A stretch of 64,000 nt of DNA, from the NCBI RefSeq assembly GCF_003385455.1, contig NZ_QNUF01000014.1, positions 1 through 64,000 of the forward strand, written 5' to 3'. This DNA comes from Chryseobacterium rhizosphaerae (lineage in GTDB: Bacteria > Bacteroidota > Bacteroidia > Flavobacteriales > Weeksellaceae). Shown here piece by piece: positions 35,497-43,296 of this stretch. Positions within the stretch are counted from its first letter, which is position 1, and each line of letters begins with the position of its first letter. The position numbers and the translations under genes are program-made. A model generated the notes under the pieces. The model was given only the letters and a program-made list of their open reading frames with translations, had not been told where the DNA came from and made no database searches.

Positions 35497-36297
35497 TATG
35501 GCTTTGTCCAATTTCTTATGTATAAGGGAGATTGTCGTTAAAGTATCCAACGCTTCTTCTTCTGTTATTACAAAAGTGATCTTAGGTTCATGAGCCGTCG
35601 AATTTCTTATCATCCCAAAAATACCTTTGATTAGGTAACAAAGGCCAAGATGCTCGCTCCTATCTGTAGGCGTCAACATATTGTTTATGCGAACCAATGG
35701 ACTGCTTGTTGAAAATACAGTATCAGCCAAAGCACTACCATCGGTGTGCAAACCTGTCATTTTTCTCAACCTATCTGCTACACTTTTGGTGGCTTCAAAG
35801 ACTGCATGAAAATAATTTTCAACCAGTAATTCTGATTTGCAATAGTTGAATATTTCAACATGAGTACTACGGTTTTCCAATTTATGCTTTAAGCGGTTGG
35901 CTCTTTGCACAGCTTCAGAAATTGTTGTTGCTTCATCCACCACTATAAATTTCCCGTTATCTTTTAGTTCCACACCTATAAAGGCCAATCGTTTATTTAT
36001 TTCCAATCTGCGATCATGAAATAATTCCTCATTCTTAACATACCTGACAGGATCCATTGCTTGTTGTATAAATCTAAGAATGGAGTTTGAACACAGCTCT
36101 TTGTTTTGACATTCTACGAAAGCGTTAAACAATCTTTTCCATTTTGTATTTGCAGGATCAATATCTTTAATCTGAACATTTGCCAGTAAGTACCCTATCT
36201 CTGATCCGGTTAAGCCATTACTTGTATCTGCAATTGTTTTGCATAGTGCCTCCAATATCTGGGCGGTGAACATGGGGCGTTTTATATTGTTTGCCAT
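35494..36297 (-). CDS. Ymh/TIGR02391-like abortive-infection protein with HEPN motif
   Basis: This 267-residue cytoplasmic protein has an N-terminal half (about 1-110) that is helical and unfamiliar. The C-terminal half matches the Ymh (TIGR02391) pattern: NYFHAVFEATKSVADRLRKMTGL, then DGSALADTVFSTSSPLVRINN, then FGMIRNSTAHEP. The last segment holds an R-x4-H motif (Arg231, His236), the catalytic signature of HEPN ribonucleases. HEPN proteins of this class often cause dormancy or death on infection. It is convergent with the Gabija-like pair and divergent from the recombinase. No antitoxin is evident next to it. The nuclease activity is inferred. Confidence 0.75.
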   Translation of the reverse strand: MANNIKRPMFTAQILEALCKTIADTSNGLTGSEIGYLLANVQIKDIDPANTKWKRLFNAFVECQNKELCSNSILRFIQQAMDPVRYVKNEELFHDRRLEINKRLAFIGVELKDNGKFIVVDEATTISEAVQRANRLKHKLENRSTHVEIFNYCKSELLVENYFHAVFEATKSVADRLRKMTGLHTDGSALADTVFSTSSPLVRINNMLTPTDRSEHLGLCYLIKGIFGMIRNSTAHEPKITFVITEEEALDTLTTISLIHKKLDKAI

Positions 36298-36447
36298 AAC
36301 GTTAGTCGTCGTTTTATTTGTTTTAACAAGGTATAAAAATAGAGCATAGGAAATAGTCCTACACTATTCAACCTAAGTTACTCATTTCTTCCTACAGAGA
36401 TGTGAACATTTAATTTCAAATAAATCAATACTATTTAAACGTTAATG

Positions 36448-36472
36448 TTTCATAAACCCTATATTTATGAAA
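36448..36472 (+). promoter_or_regulatory. Inverted repeat spanning the recombinase start codon
   Basis: TTTCATAAA (36448-36456) and TTTATGAAA (36464-36472) form a perfect 9-bp dyad with a 7-base spacer. The recombinase ATG (36467) lies inside the right arm. It could be an RNA hairpin hiding the start, an autoregulatory operator, or part of the attachment site that often borders large serine recombinase genes. Confidence 0.5.
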
Positions 36473-37957
36473 TCAGCGTATTTATATGTCAGAGTAAGTA
36501 CTGACGAACAGAAGAGAAAAGGCTATTCTCTTCCTGAGCAGGAAGAAAGATTGTTGAAGTATTGTGAATATAACAATATTGAGGTTAAAGGAATTTATTG
36601 CGAAGACTTTTCAGCAAAGGACTTCAATCGGCCAGAATGGAAAAAACTATTCTTACAAATTAAGAATAAATCATCAATAGAAGATAAGAATATTCTATTT
36701 ATTAAATGGGATCGATTTAGTCGGAATGTTGAATATGCTTATGAGATGATAGGTATGCTCAGAAAATATAGAACAACAGCAATGGCTATAGATCAACCAA
36801 TAGATTTTTCTGTACCAGAAAGTACTGTTATGCTTGCTGTCTACCTATCAGTGCCTGAAGCAGAAAACAGCAGAAGGGCTCAGAATATAGCGAATGGTAT
36901 TCGTCGGGCGAAACAAATGGGTAGGTATCCAAATAAAGCTCCAATAGGTTACATCAACCTGACATTATTGGACGGCAAAAAAATTATAGCTCCAAAGGAA
37001 CCAGAAGCAGGCCTTGTAAAATGGATATTCCATCAAATTGCTAAGAATACCCAAAAGCTGGAAGAAATCCGAAAAATAGCCAATAACAAAGGATTATTAT
37101 GTTCTAGATCCCATTTTTTCAGACTTATACGAAACCCAGTCTATTGTGGCCATGTAATAATCAGATTTAATTTTGAAGAACAACAAACTATAAAGGGAAC
37201 ACATGAACCATTGATTCAAGAAACATTATTTCATAAGGTCCAAAACATCATTACTACAAAAAGGAAAGTTACTGCAAAAACGGATGAACTAAAAGCATTG
37301 TTTTTTCTAAGGGGTTTCCTAGTATGCCCTATTTGTGGCCGAAAGCTTAGTGGAAGTTTTTCTCGAGGCAAGACAAAAAAATATCCATATTATCACTGCC
37401 AAGGATCACGTAAAACTAGGATCAATGCAATTCTTCTCAATACCTGCTACCAGAACAAACTTCAACAATTGGTCCTCTCAAATAAGGTAATTGAATTATT
37501 TAGTTATGTTTTAGATGATCAAGATATAAAAAAACAAAAGACACAATATTTATCTGAACGAAGTTTAATTGAAAGAAAAATAAAAGAAGAAGAATCAATT
37601 CTTTCCAAGGCTAGAAAGCTATTTGTTGTCGAAATATTTAAACTCGATGATTATAATAAGTTAAAAGCAGAAAATCGAGTTAATTCTAAATGCTTGCAAA
37701 AAGAGTTACAGGATATCAATACTAAATTAAGAAACATTGAAAGACAAACCAAGTTGCTGGGAAAAAAAATTTTTACTGACATTTTTCAGGGATTTTCAGA
37801 CTTTGATATAGCTGATAAAAAACATCTTATAACCCTAATCCCGCCCCTTAATATTAACTTTCAAACAGGATATCTTTCCTTAAGCTTGAATGAAACCTTA
37901 TCAAAAGTATTAGTGTTAAAAAGTAACCAAAAAATTATTAAAAATGAATTTTATTGA
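36467..37957 (+). CDS. Large serine recombinase (site-specific integrase)
   Basis: This 496-residue recombinase has an N-terminal resolvase domain (about 1-145) with SAYLYVRVSTDEQKRKGYS, where Ser11 is the expected nucleophile, and Arg residues in KWDRFSRN. The recombinase domain follows (GIRRAKQMGRYPNKAPIGY onward), then a zinc ribbon (CPICGRKL ... YPYYHC). A coiled coil (about 350-420) supports synapsis control. Such enzymes integrate and excise mobile elements without host factors. Here it most likely moved the neighbouring defence genes. The enzyme is complete, with all expected regions present. A 54-codon partner gene overlaps its end. Confidence 0.9.
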   Translation: MKSAYLYVRVSTDEQKRKGYSLPEQEERLLKYCEYNNIEVKGIYCEDFSAKDFNRPEWKKLFLQIKNKSSIEDKNILFIKWDRFSRNVEYAYEMIGMLRKYRTTAMAIDQPIDFSVPESTVMLAVYLSVPEAENSRRAQNIANGIRRAKQMGRYPNKAPIGYINLTLLDGKKIIAPKEPEAGLVKWIFHQIAKNTQKLEEIRKIANNKGLLCSRSHFFRLIRNPVYCGHVIIRFNFEEQQTIKGTHEPLIQETLFHKVQNIITTKRKVTAKTDELKALFFLRGFLVCPICGRKLSGSFSRGKTKKYPYYHCQGSRKTRINAILLNTCYQNKLQQLVLSNKVIELFSYVLDDQDIKKQKTQYLSERSLIERKIKEEESILSKARKLFVVEIFKLDDYNKLKAENRVNSKCLQKELQDINTKLRNIERQTKLLGKKIFTDIFQGFSDFDIADKKHLITLIPPLNINFQTGYLSLSLNETLSKVLVLKSNQKIIKNEFY

Positions 37958-38108
37958 TAAAAAAACTTCCGTTGGGCAAGCAATTATTATATTATCAAAG
38001 AATGGCATTCAGGCAAATGAGAGGGAAGCAGTTATTATATTAGATTTCCTATATCTTATTTCAAAAAATCACAAGAAATTACGAGAAAAGAAAACACAAA
38101 AACCTTAA
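37944..38108 (+). CDS. 54-residue partner of the serine recombinase
   Basis: This small frame overlaps the recombinase stop by 14 bases. It encodes MNFIDKKTSVGQAIIILSKN, then a helical core GIQANEREAVIILDFLYLISKN and a basic tail. Small proteins with a KNGIQ...EAxxILDFLYLI core occur immediately after serine recombinases in other Bacteroidetes elements (recalled, not checked). That suggests an excision factor or recombination directionality factor. The overlap implies translational coupling. The function is inferred. Confidence 0.7.
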   Translation: MNFIDKKTSVGQAIIILSKNGIQANEREAVIILDFLYLISKNHKKLREKKTQKP

Positions 38109-38258
38109 CAGGAGTTCGAACTTCAGAAAGACACTTTCAGATACACGTTAGAGTAGTTTTAAGTTTTATTTCACTTAGAAATTAATTGGTTTAAGTTTTA
38201 AAATCAAACTATTGACATTTGAAAAACAACAGCCTGAATAGCAATCTCTTATCAATGC

Positions 38259-38292
38259 AAAAAAGGAGATAACCTATAATAGTTATCTCCTT
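38259..38292 (-). terminator. Terminator of tRNA-Lys copy 2
   Basis: AAGGAGATAAC (38263-38273) pairs perfectly with GTTATCTCCTT (38282-38292), and a T run follows on the minus strand. It differs in sequence from the terminators of copies 1 and 3. Confidence 0.85.
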
Positions 38293-38295
38293 AAG

Positions 38296-38368
38296 TGACC
38301 CGGCTGGGATTCGAACCCAGGACCCATACATTAAAAGTGTATTGCTCTACCAGCTGAGCTACCGAGTC
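38296..38368 (-). tRNA. tRNA-Lys(TTT), copy 2
   Basis: This is a 73-base cloverleaf identical to copies 1 and 3 (GACTCGG acceptor, anticodon TTT in CTTTTAA). It lies about 190 bases right of the recombinase partner gene and may mark the right edge of the defence island, though the tRNA itself is intact. Confidence 0.97.
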
Positions 38369-38424
38369 GGTCATCTACTTTTTATGTTTCCATTTTCAAG
38401 TAAATCCCTTTGTTTAAGGGACTG

Positions 38425-38432
38425 CAAAGATA
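38425..38432 (-). promoter_or_regulatory. Promoter -7 box (TATCTTTG) of tRNA-Lys copy 2
   Basis: An exact TAnnTTTG match sits at the same distance from the tRNA as in the other copies, give or take one base. The same CCCTT-N5-AAGGG dyad lies between promoter and tRNA. Sequence similarity with the other copies ends a few bases upstream of the box. Confidence 0.75.
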
Positions 38433-38578
38433 GAAACTTTTTCTTTATCTCCGCTATTTTATTTAAAAAAAATCATTTTTTTCACGGGCTATAATGGATG
38501 CACATAAGCCTTTCTTCTCCTTCCCTTTTGAAACTGATTCTAAATCAAGCGATTTGGAATTTAAAAACTCAAAACAGC

Positions 38579-40378
38579 TTAGTTGGAAAAATTAACAAAA
38601 TGAGGGATATCTGTTGCAAAACTGTTCATTGGCAAAAGATTATTTCTATTGCTGTTAAAATCAAAAACAGAATTATTATCGAAAGGAACACGGGGATAAT
38701 ACATGAAAGAAATTTGAATCCTGTTGAAAACCAGAAAAGGATTATTGATTAACACGCCAATTCCTATCTTGGTGTTTGCATTTGTTTTCAGCAGTTTATC
38801 ATTGGGCATCCCCAGCCATCCGACTGCCGCCGTTAGATAGGGACTGAAATGGAAATTCTTCCAGGTTTTATTGATAAAGAGTTGAAGCTGATATCTTAAA
38901 ACCAATTTTTTGGTTCCAATATAATCCGAATTGTAAACAGGAAATTCATCAGCAGCAGAAAGATTGATTCTGTCTTTATAAGAATAATTATGCTGTGGGT
39001 TTCCTAAGGCTAAAGTGGGAGAAAAGAAATGTCTTGCTTTGGCAAATTTCCAATCCATGAGATTCGTAAAATACGTTCCATCCAGTCGGAAAGATTCACG
39101 ATTGGGATCGTCTTCATTAAAAAATCTCCCAAACTGAGCTTTCACATTGAAATATCCCAGCCTTGCAAAGGTACCATAAGACGCAGAAATCCCTATATAA
39201 GGCTTCACATCATTACTTCTAGACAAAGCTCCTGCCGTGAAATTCACCGAATTACCATATGCGATATCCTCCGGTAAATCATATTGAAAAATATTCTTCT
39301 GAACCGAAAAACTTCTGTGAATATATCCTACAGACATCAGAAAACTGTTGTAAGAGCTAAAATATTTATACTGGTCGATTCCGGGACTGTCTTTATACTG
39401 ATAATTCTGAAACCTCCCTATCACGGCAATATTACCGGAAACCTTCTCGTTTGGATCAGATGAAACAGGAATCTGATAACCGCCCCATAAATCCTGACTG
39501 TATACTTTGATCTGAACTTCCGGAAAACTAGTCTCCGTTTCTGTTGGCAGTAAAACATTCCGCATAAAATATTCGAAACTAAAACCACCGGCCCATTTTG
39601 TCAAAGGGGAGAAAAAGTCTCTTCTGACATTGAAGTTGATTCTTTCATTTCTAAAAAAATCCCGTTCCCCCAGTACCTGAGCATTGATATAAGAACCAAA
39701 AAGATTATAAGCTGTATAGCTCCCGAAAAGATAATCCTGCTTTTCTTTGGAATCATTTCTATACAGGAAATTCAATTCATGCCCTAACCCAAATACATTT
39801 TCTTCCGTCACTCCCAACCCAATTTTACTTCCTGAATAGCTGACTCTGGGTTTCAGACTCCAGGAATCAAGGACTTTCACAACAACATCAATAGAATCCT
39901 TACCGGAAGTACTGTCAGAAACACTGATATTAACCCTGTTTATAAAAGGCATCGTTCTCAGCAAACGTTCAGATTCGTAGAGTTTCTGAGCATTATATTC
40001 TTCCCCTTCCTCAAAAAGCAAATAATTATTAACGGTGGAATTTTTTGTATTAGAATGAAGATGATTGGTGATCCAATCATACCATTTGGATTTTACTTTA
40101 CTGTCTTTAGAACCGTATCCGAAAGGGTCAATTGTTTCTATCCGGATATTTCTGATGTATTTTTTATTATAAGCTTCCTGCGACAGTTTTTCAGTCCTGG
40201 TTTTAACAGAAGTAGAATCTGCCTCCCTACGGAATATAAAACGATGAATAAATTTGGTGACTTTTCTTTGATCAGAAAATTCTTCTATTTTGTAATAGAG
40301 CGAATCTTTTTTTTCCTGTGCATGTAAAAAGAAAAAACCACTTAGAAAGAAAAATACAATTAGAATCGATTTAGTCAT
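38579..40378 (-). CDS. Outer membrane protein with POTRA-like region (Omp85/BamA-like)
   Basis: This 599-residue protein has a signal peptide (ILIVFFFLSGFFFLHA/Q), then a periplasmic part with a POTRA-like unit (LYESERLLRTMPFINRVNISVSDSTSGKDSIDVVVKVLDSW region). A beta-barrel of about 400 residues follows, made of alternating strands with aromatic girdles, ending in FVNFSN. The layout fits an Omp85-superfamily member, but shorter than BamA and with a single clear POTRA. A role in assembling or exporting outer membrane components is inferred. It lies between tRNA-Lys copies 2 and 3 and is read on the same strand. Confidence 0.8.
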   Translation of the reverse strand: MTKSILIVFFFLSGFFFLHAQEKKDSLYYKIEEFSDQRKVTKFIHRFIFRREADSTSVKTRTEKLSQEAYNKKYIRNIRIETIDPFGYGSKDSKVKSKWYDWITNHLHSNTKNSTVNNYLLFEEGEEYNAQKLYESERLLRTMPFINRVNISVSDSTSGKDSIDVVVKVLDSWSLKPRVSYSGSKIGLGVTEENVFGLGHELNFLYRNDSKEKQDYLFGSYTAYNLFGSYINAQVLGERDFFRNERINFNVRRDFFSPLTKWAGGFSFEYFMRNVLLPTETETSFPEVQIKVYSQDLWGGYQIPVSSDPNEKVSGNIAVIGRFQNYQYKDSPGIDQYKYFSSYNSFLMSVGYIHRSFSVQKNIFQYDLPEDIAYGNSVNFTAGALSRSNDVKPYIGISASYGTFARLGYFNVKAQFGRFFNEDDPNRESFRLDGTYFTNLMDWKFAKARHFFSPTLALGNPQHNYSYKDRINLSAADEFPVYNSDYIGTKKLVLRYQLQLFINKTWKNFHFSPYLTAAVGWLGMPNDKLLKTNANTKIGIGVLINNPFLVFNRIQISFMYYPRVPFDNNSVFDFNSNRNNLLPMNSFATDIPHFVNFSN

Positions 40379-40626
40379 TAGTCATCAAGAATTCAATAAA
40401 GTTTATAATATCAATTTATAAGCCAATATAGGCTAAAAATACACTAATACCCAGAAAATTTCCATGTAAAAAGTAATAAAATTACTGCTGTTTTGAATAA
40501 CCAGTCTTCATTCTGAAATAACCTCAATACCCATAGCTACCTATTTCGGCTATTTTCTCTGCCATTTACAATTTTAAAATTCAGTTCTGATCCGAATATA
40601 AATCACTAATTGACATCACTTTACAA

Positions 40627-40668
40627 AACAAAAAAACGGATAAAGCAGTTGTAAAACGCTTCATCCGT
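40627..40668 (-). terminator. Terminator of tRNA-Lys copy 3
   Basis: ACGGAT (40637-40642) pairs with ATCCGT (40663-40668), and inner AAGC pairs with GCTT after one mismatch. A T run follows on the minus strand. The same hairpin, slightly altered, survives at the tRNA scar at 27885. Confidence 0.75.
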
Positions 40669-40673
40669 CCAAG

Positions 40674-40746
40674 TGACCCGGCTGGGATTCGAACCCAGGA
40701 CCCATACATTAAAAGTGTATTGCTCTACCAGCTGAGCTACCGAGTC
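40674..40746 (-). tRNA. tRNA-Lys(TTT), copy 3
   Basis: This is a 73-base cloverleaf identical to copies 1 and 2. It shares about 165 bases with copy 1, from the tRNA 3' end to about 25 bases beyond the promoter box, with very few differences. Confidence 0.97.
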
Positions 40747-40803
40747 GGTCATCTACTTTTTCATGTTTCCATTTTCAAGTAAATCCCTTTGTTTAAGGGA
40801 CTG

Positions 40804-40811
40804 CAAAGATA
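40804..40811 (-). promoter_or_regulatory. Promoter -7 box (TATCTTTG) of tRNA-Lys copy 3
   Basis: An exact TAnnTTTG match on the minus strand, 57 bases before the tRNA 5' end, in the same context as copies 1 and 2. Confidence 0.75.
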
Positions 40812-41041
40812 GAAAAATACTTTTTAACTCCAACTTTTTTTGAGTGTTTTTAGCGTATTTTTTCTGACAACATATACAAACATCTGTCTATAAATAATTT
40901 ACAGTATTTATTATTTTTATAAAAATAGTGATCACAGCTTTTTCGATAAACATCATACCAAAGCTGTGGGTACTATTCTCCTGTTTATCGTTGTTTTTTT
41001 AAGAATCCACCTTTGGTGTTTTTACAAAGAAGTTCTATTTT

Positions 41042-41094
41042 TAATCCTCTCGCTGATTGAGCTGATTACGCAGATGATGGGATAAATATCCATT
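41042..41094. repeat. Dispersed intergenic repeat, copy 1
   Basis: The unit begins TAATCCTCTCGCTGATT and continues with GATTACGCAGATGATGG. It recurs at 41209-41262 with few changes. Repeats of this 'gattacgcagat' type are spread through Chryseobacterium-type intergenic DNA (recalled). Confidence 0.7.
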
Positions 41095-41208
41095 CCTTTC
41101 TTAATCTGCAAGAAACTGTGTATTTCTTACCTCTCCCATTAATCTCATAAGTAAGTAAGTTTTAAAAAATCTGCATAATCCGTGGGATCTGCGAGAAAAA
41201 AACTATTC

Positions 41209-41262
41209 TAATCCTCTCGCTGATTAAGCAGATTACGCAGATGATGGTGATAAATCTTGCAT
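41209..41262. repeat. Dispersed intergenic repeat, copy 2
   Basis: This second unit is about 115 bases downstream of copy 1's end, in the same orientation. The spacer also holds a related 'cataatccgtgggatctgcg' stretch, so the array is a decayed tandem of a composite unit. Confidence 0.7.
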
Positions 41263-41291
41263 AACTTACTTGATCTGCAAGAAAAATGAAA

Positions 41292-41897
41292 TTAAGCTAT
41301 ACTACTCCCCTGCTGGTATTCAAAAAGCTGTACAATAGTATCTACGGCTTCCTGCCCATGATGTTTTCCTATCAGGTAGAGGGCTGCATCTATTCCGGCC
41401 GTAATACCTGCCGTCGTGATTAGTTGTTCCTGATCGACAAACCTCACTCCTCTTTTAACATTACTTTCTGTATTATGCTGTTCCAGTGCGTCCAGCAACA
41501 TACTGTGTGTTGTAATATCATAATGATCAAGGATACCTGTTTCCGAAAGCAGCATACTTCCTGTACAGACCGTGAAAATAACAGTTCCATTATTGCAATG
41601 GTCTTTCACCCAATTGAGAACTGTATTTTGAAAATCATCATCCTTCAGATATTGCATTACCTGATCAGGATTTGTTCCGGGAATGACAATCATATCCGGT
41701 TTAGGACAGGTCTGTAGGTCATAAGTAGGAACAATAGCCATTGTATTAGCCTCTGCATATACGGCGTCTCTGGTTTTTCCAACGGTATAGCAATGATAAC
41801 TGCCCGGCAGTATTACATTCGCCTTGACGAAAACATCCAGTGGACCGTTCAAATCAAGAACTTCTACCTGATTATACACTAAAAATGCAACGTTCAT
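41292..41897 (-). CDS. DJ-1/PfpI family protein
   Basis: This 201-residue cytoplasmic protein of the class I glutamine amidotransferase-like fold begins MNVAFLVYNQVEVLDLNGPLD. An in-frame Met 9 codons earlier is less typical. The nucleophile elbow is FTVCTGSMLL with Cys111, and the acidic partner lies in VLDLNGPLDVF. It resembles isonitrile hydratase/InhA-type members (TVCTGxLLL). The substrate is unknown. The next gene upstream, on the same strand, is a GlxA-type regulator with a related N-terminal domain. Confidence 0.82.
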   Translation of the reverse strand: MNVAFLVYNQVEVLDLNGPLDVFVKANVILPGSYHCYTVGKTRDAVYAEANTMAIVPTYDLQTCPKPDMIVIPGTNPDQVMQYLKDDDFQNTVLNWVKDHCNNGTVIFTVCTGSMLLSETGILDHYDITTHSMLLDALEQHNTESNVKRGVRFVDQEQLITTAGITAGIDAALYLIGKHHGQEAVDTIVQLFEYQQGSSIA

Positions 41898-42022
41898 GGT
41901 TTTAATGTGTTGTACATGTTTCATACGATAGTATTAGGATTAATATGGTAAATAAGGACAAGACTATTCCCTGCTGATTATCATCAGCCGTTCAATAGCA
42001 TATCCAAAAAAATTAAAAAGTG

Positions 42023-43018
42023 TTATTCCATTCCCTTAAATGCCTTGCGGTATTGAGCGGGAGAAAGGGAAAGATGTTTTAAAAATACCCTGCGAAGGCT
42101 TACTGAACTTCCGAGACCACATTTATCAGCAATCATATCAATGCTCATCTCCGTATATTCCAGCATATTTCTGGCCTGATCCAGTCTCATTTTTTCAAGG
42201 AATTTACCGGGACTCATCCCTGATTCTTTTAAGAATACCCTGGAAAAATTACGGATGCTCATATGCATGGTATCTGCTATATATTCAATACTAATAGATT
42301 GTCCCAGTTTATCTTTCAGGAGATCACGTACATCTTTCGTCAATGCAGTCATCATATCATAGTCCGGGAGTGCATTTCCAAATTGTAACTGTACGCCGGG
42401 TCTCCGAAGATGTAACACAAGATGACGGGCAACTTCCGAGGCTACAGCTTTTCCAAAATCTTCTTCCAGCAGTGCCAGGGCAAGGTCTATTCCCGAAGAT
42501 ACGCCTCCGGAAGTATATATAGGCTTGTCCCGGATGAAAAACGGATTGATATTAACCTCCAGTTCAGGATAAGCCTGTTGTAAGGCATTGGCATATTTCC
42601 AGTGTGTGGTTACCTGCTTTCCTTTTAACAGTCCTGCTTTGGCCAGTATAAATGCCCCGATACAAACGGATCCCAACCGCCTCACTTTTGTGCTTATGTT
42701 CTGAAGAAAATGATAGAGGTCGGGATTAATGTCATCCACTATGGCAAGGCTTGTCCCAGCTACCAAAAAAGTATCCACATGAAAGTCAATATCATATATT
42801 GTATGACTACAGGTCAAAGGCATTCCGGAGCTGGAATATATTACCTTTTCTGAAGTTCCGGATACCATAAAAACACGGTATCCTGATTCATCATCACCCA
42901 GAAAACGGTTAGCCGATGTAAACACATCACAGGGACCTGCAATATCCAGTAACTGAACCTCCGGCAGTACCAAAAGTACTATATTCTTCTTTCCTGAATC
43001 TTTTCTGACATTCTTCAT
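42023..43018 (-). CDS. GlxA-type regulator: DJ-1/PfpI domain fused to AraC
   Basis: This 331-residue regulator starts at MKNVRKDSGKKNIVLLVLPE. A Met 7 codons earlier is possible. Residues 12-190 form a DJ-1/PfpI domain (VQLLDIAGPCDVF, SVCIGAFILAKAGLLKGKQVTTHW region). The last 100 residues form an AraC DNA-binding domain (IEYIADTMHMSIRNFSRVFLKESGMSP region, then IDMIADKCGLGSSVSLRRVF). It probably controls the downstream DJ-1 gene, 125 bases away on the same strand (inference). The efflux operon terminator lies just upstream. Confidence 0.88.
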   Translation of the reverse strand: MKNVRKDSGKKNIVLLVLPEVQLLDIAGPCDVFTSANRFLGDDESGYRVFMVSGTSEKVIYSSSGMPLTCSHTIYDIDFHVDTFLVAGTSLAIVDDINPDLYHFLQNISTKVRRLGSVCIGAFILAKAGLLKGKQVTTHWKYANALQQAYPELEVNINPFFIRDKPIYTSGGVSSGIDLALALLEEDFGKAVASEVARHLVLHLRRPGVQLQFGNALPDYDMMTALTKDVRDLLKDKLGQSISIEYIADTMHMSIRNFSRVFLKESGMSPGKFLEKMRLDQARNMLEYTEMSIDMIADKCGLGSSVSLRRVFLKHLSLSPAQYRKAFKGME

Positions 43019-43124
43019 ATCTCGTTCTGTATGATGCAAATGTACACAGAAAGCCTTCCGTCCGCAATGACAAAAAACATACAGTTTCGGCCAGTATTTA
43101 TACTTTTATGATCTTTACAGACAA

Positions 43125-43153
43125 TAAAAAAGACTGCCCCAAAGACAGTCTTT
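43125..43153 (-). terminator. Terminator of the efflux operon
   Basis: AAAGACTG (43129-43136) pairs with CAGTCTTT (43146-43153). On the minus strand the hairpin is followed by TTTTTATTG. It lies between the MFS gene (stop 43297) and the GlxA-type gene. Confidence 0.75.
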
Positions 43154-43296
43154 CACTAACTACATCAACACATTCCCCTATCAAAAAGTCCTGAAACTCT
43201 TTGAAAGGCATTTTTAATTTCTTCAAAAATTTCAGGTAGGGAAAGAGAGGTTTCTTACCTATTTTCATAATAATCGTATGAAGGGGTGACCTGCAT

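Larger units (their letters stand above)
40747..41291. other. Intergenic region with tRNA promoter and dispersed repeats
   Basis: About 545 bases without a gene. The left 95 bases are the conserved tRNA-Lys promoter block. The right half holds two copies of a 'cgctgattaagcagattacgcagat' type repeat (41042 and 41209), each followed by related 'gatctgcgagaaaaa' text. Confidence 0.65.

Noticed and set aside
27946..38295. Direct repeats marking both ends of the defence island
   Set aside because: I compared the flanks by eye (for example AGTTCTCGAAC near 27948 with AGTTCGAAC near 38112). The match is too short and gapped to call an att site.
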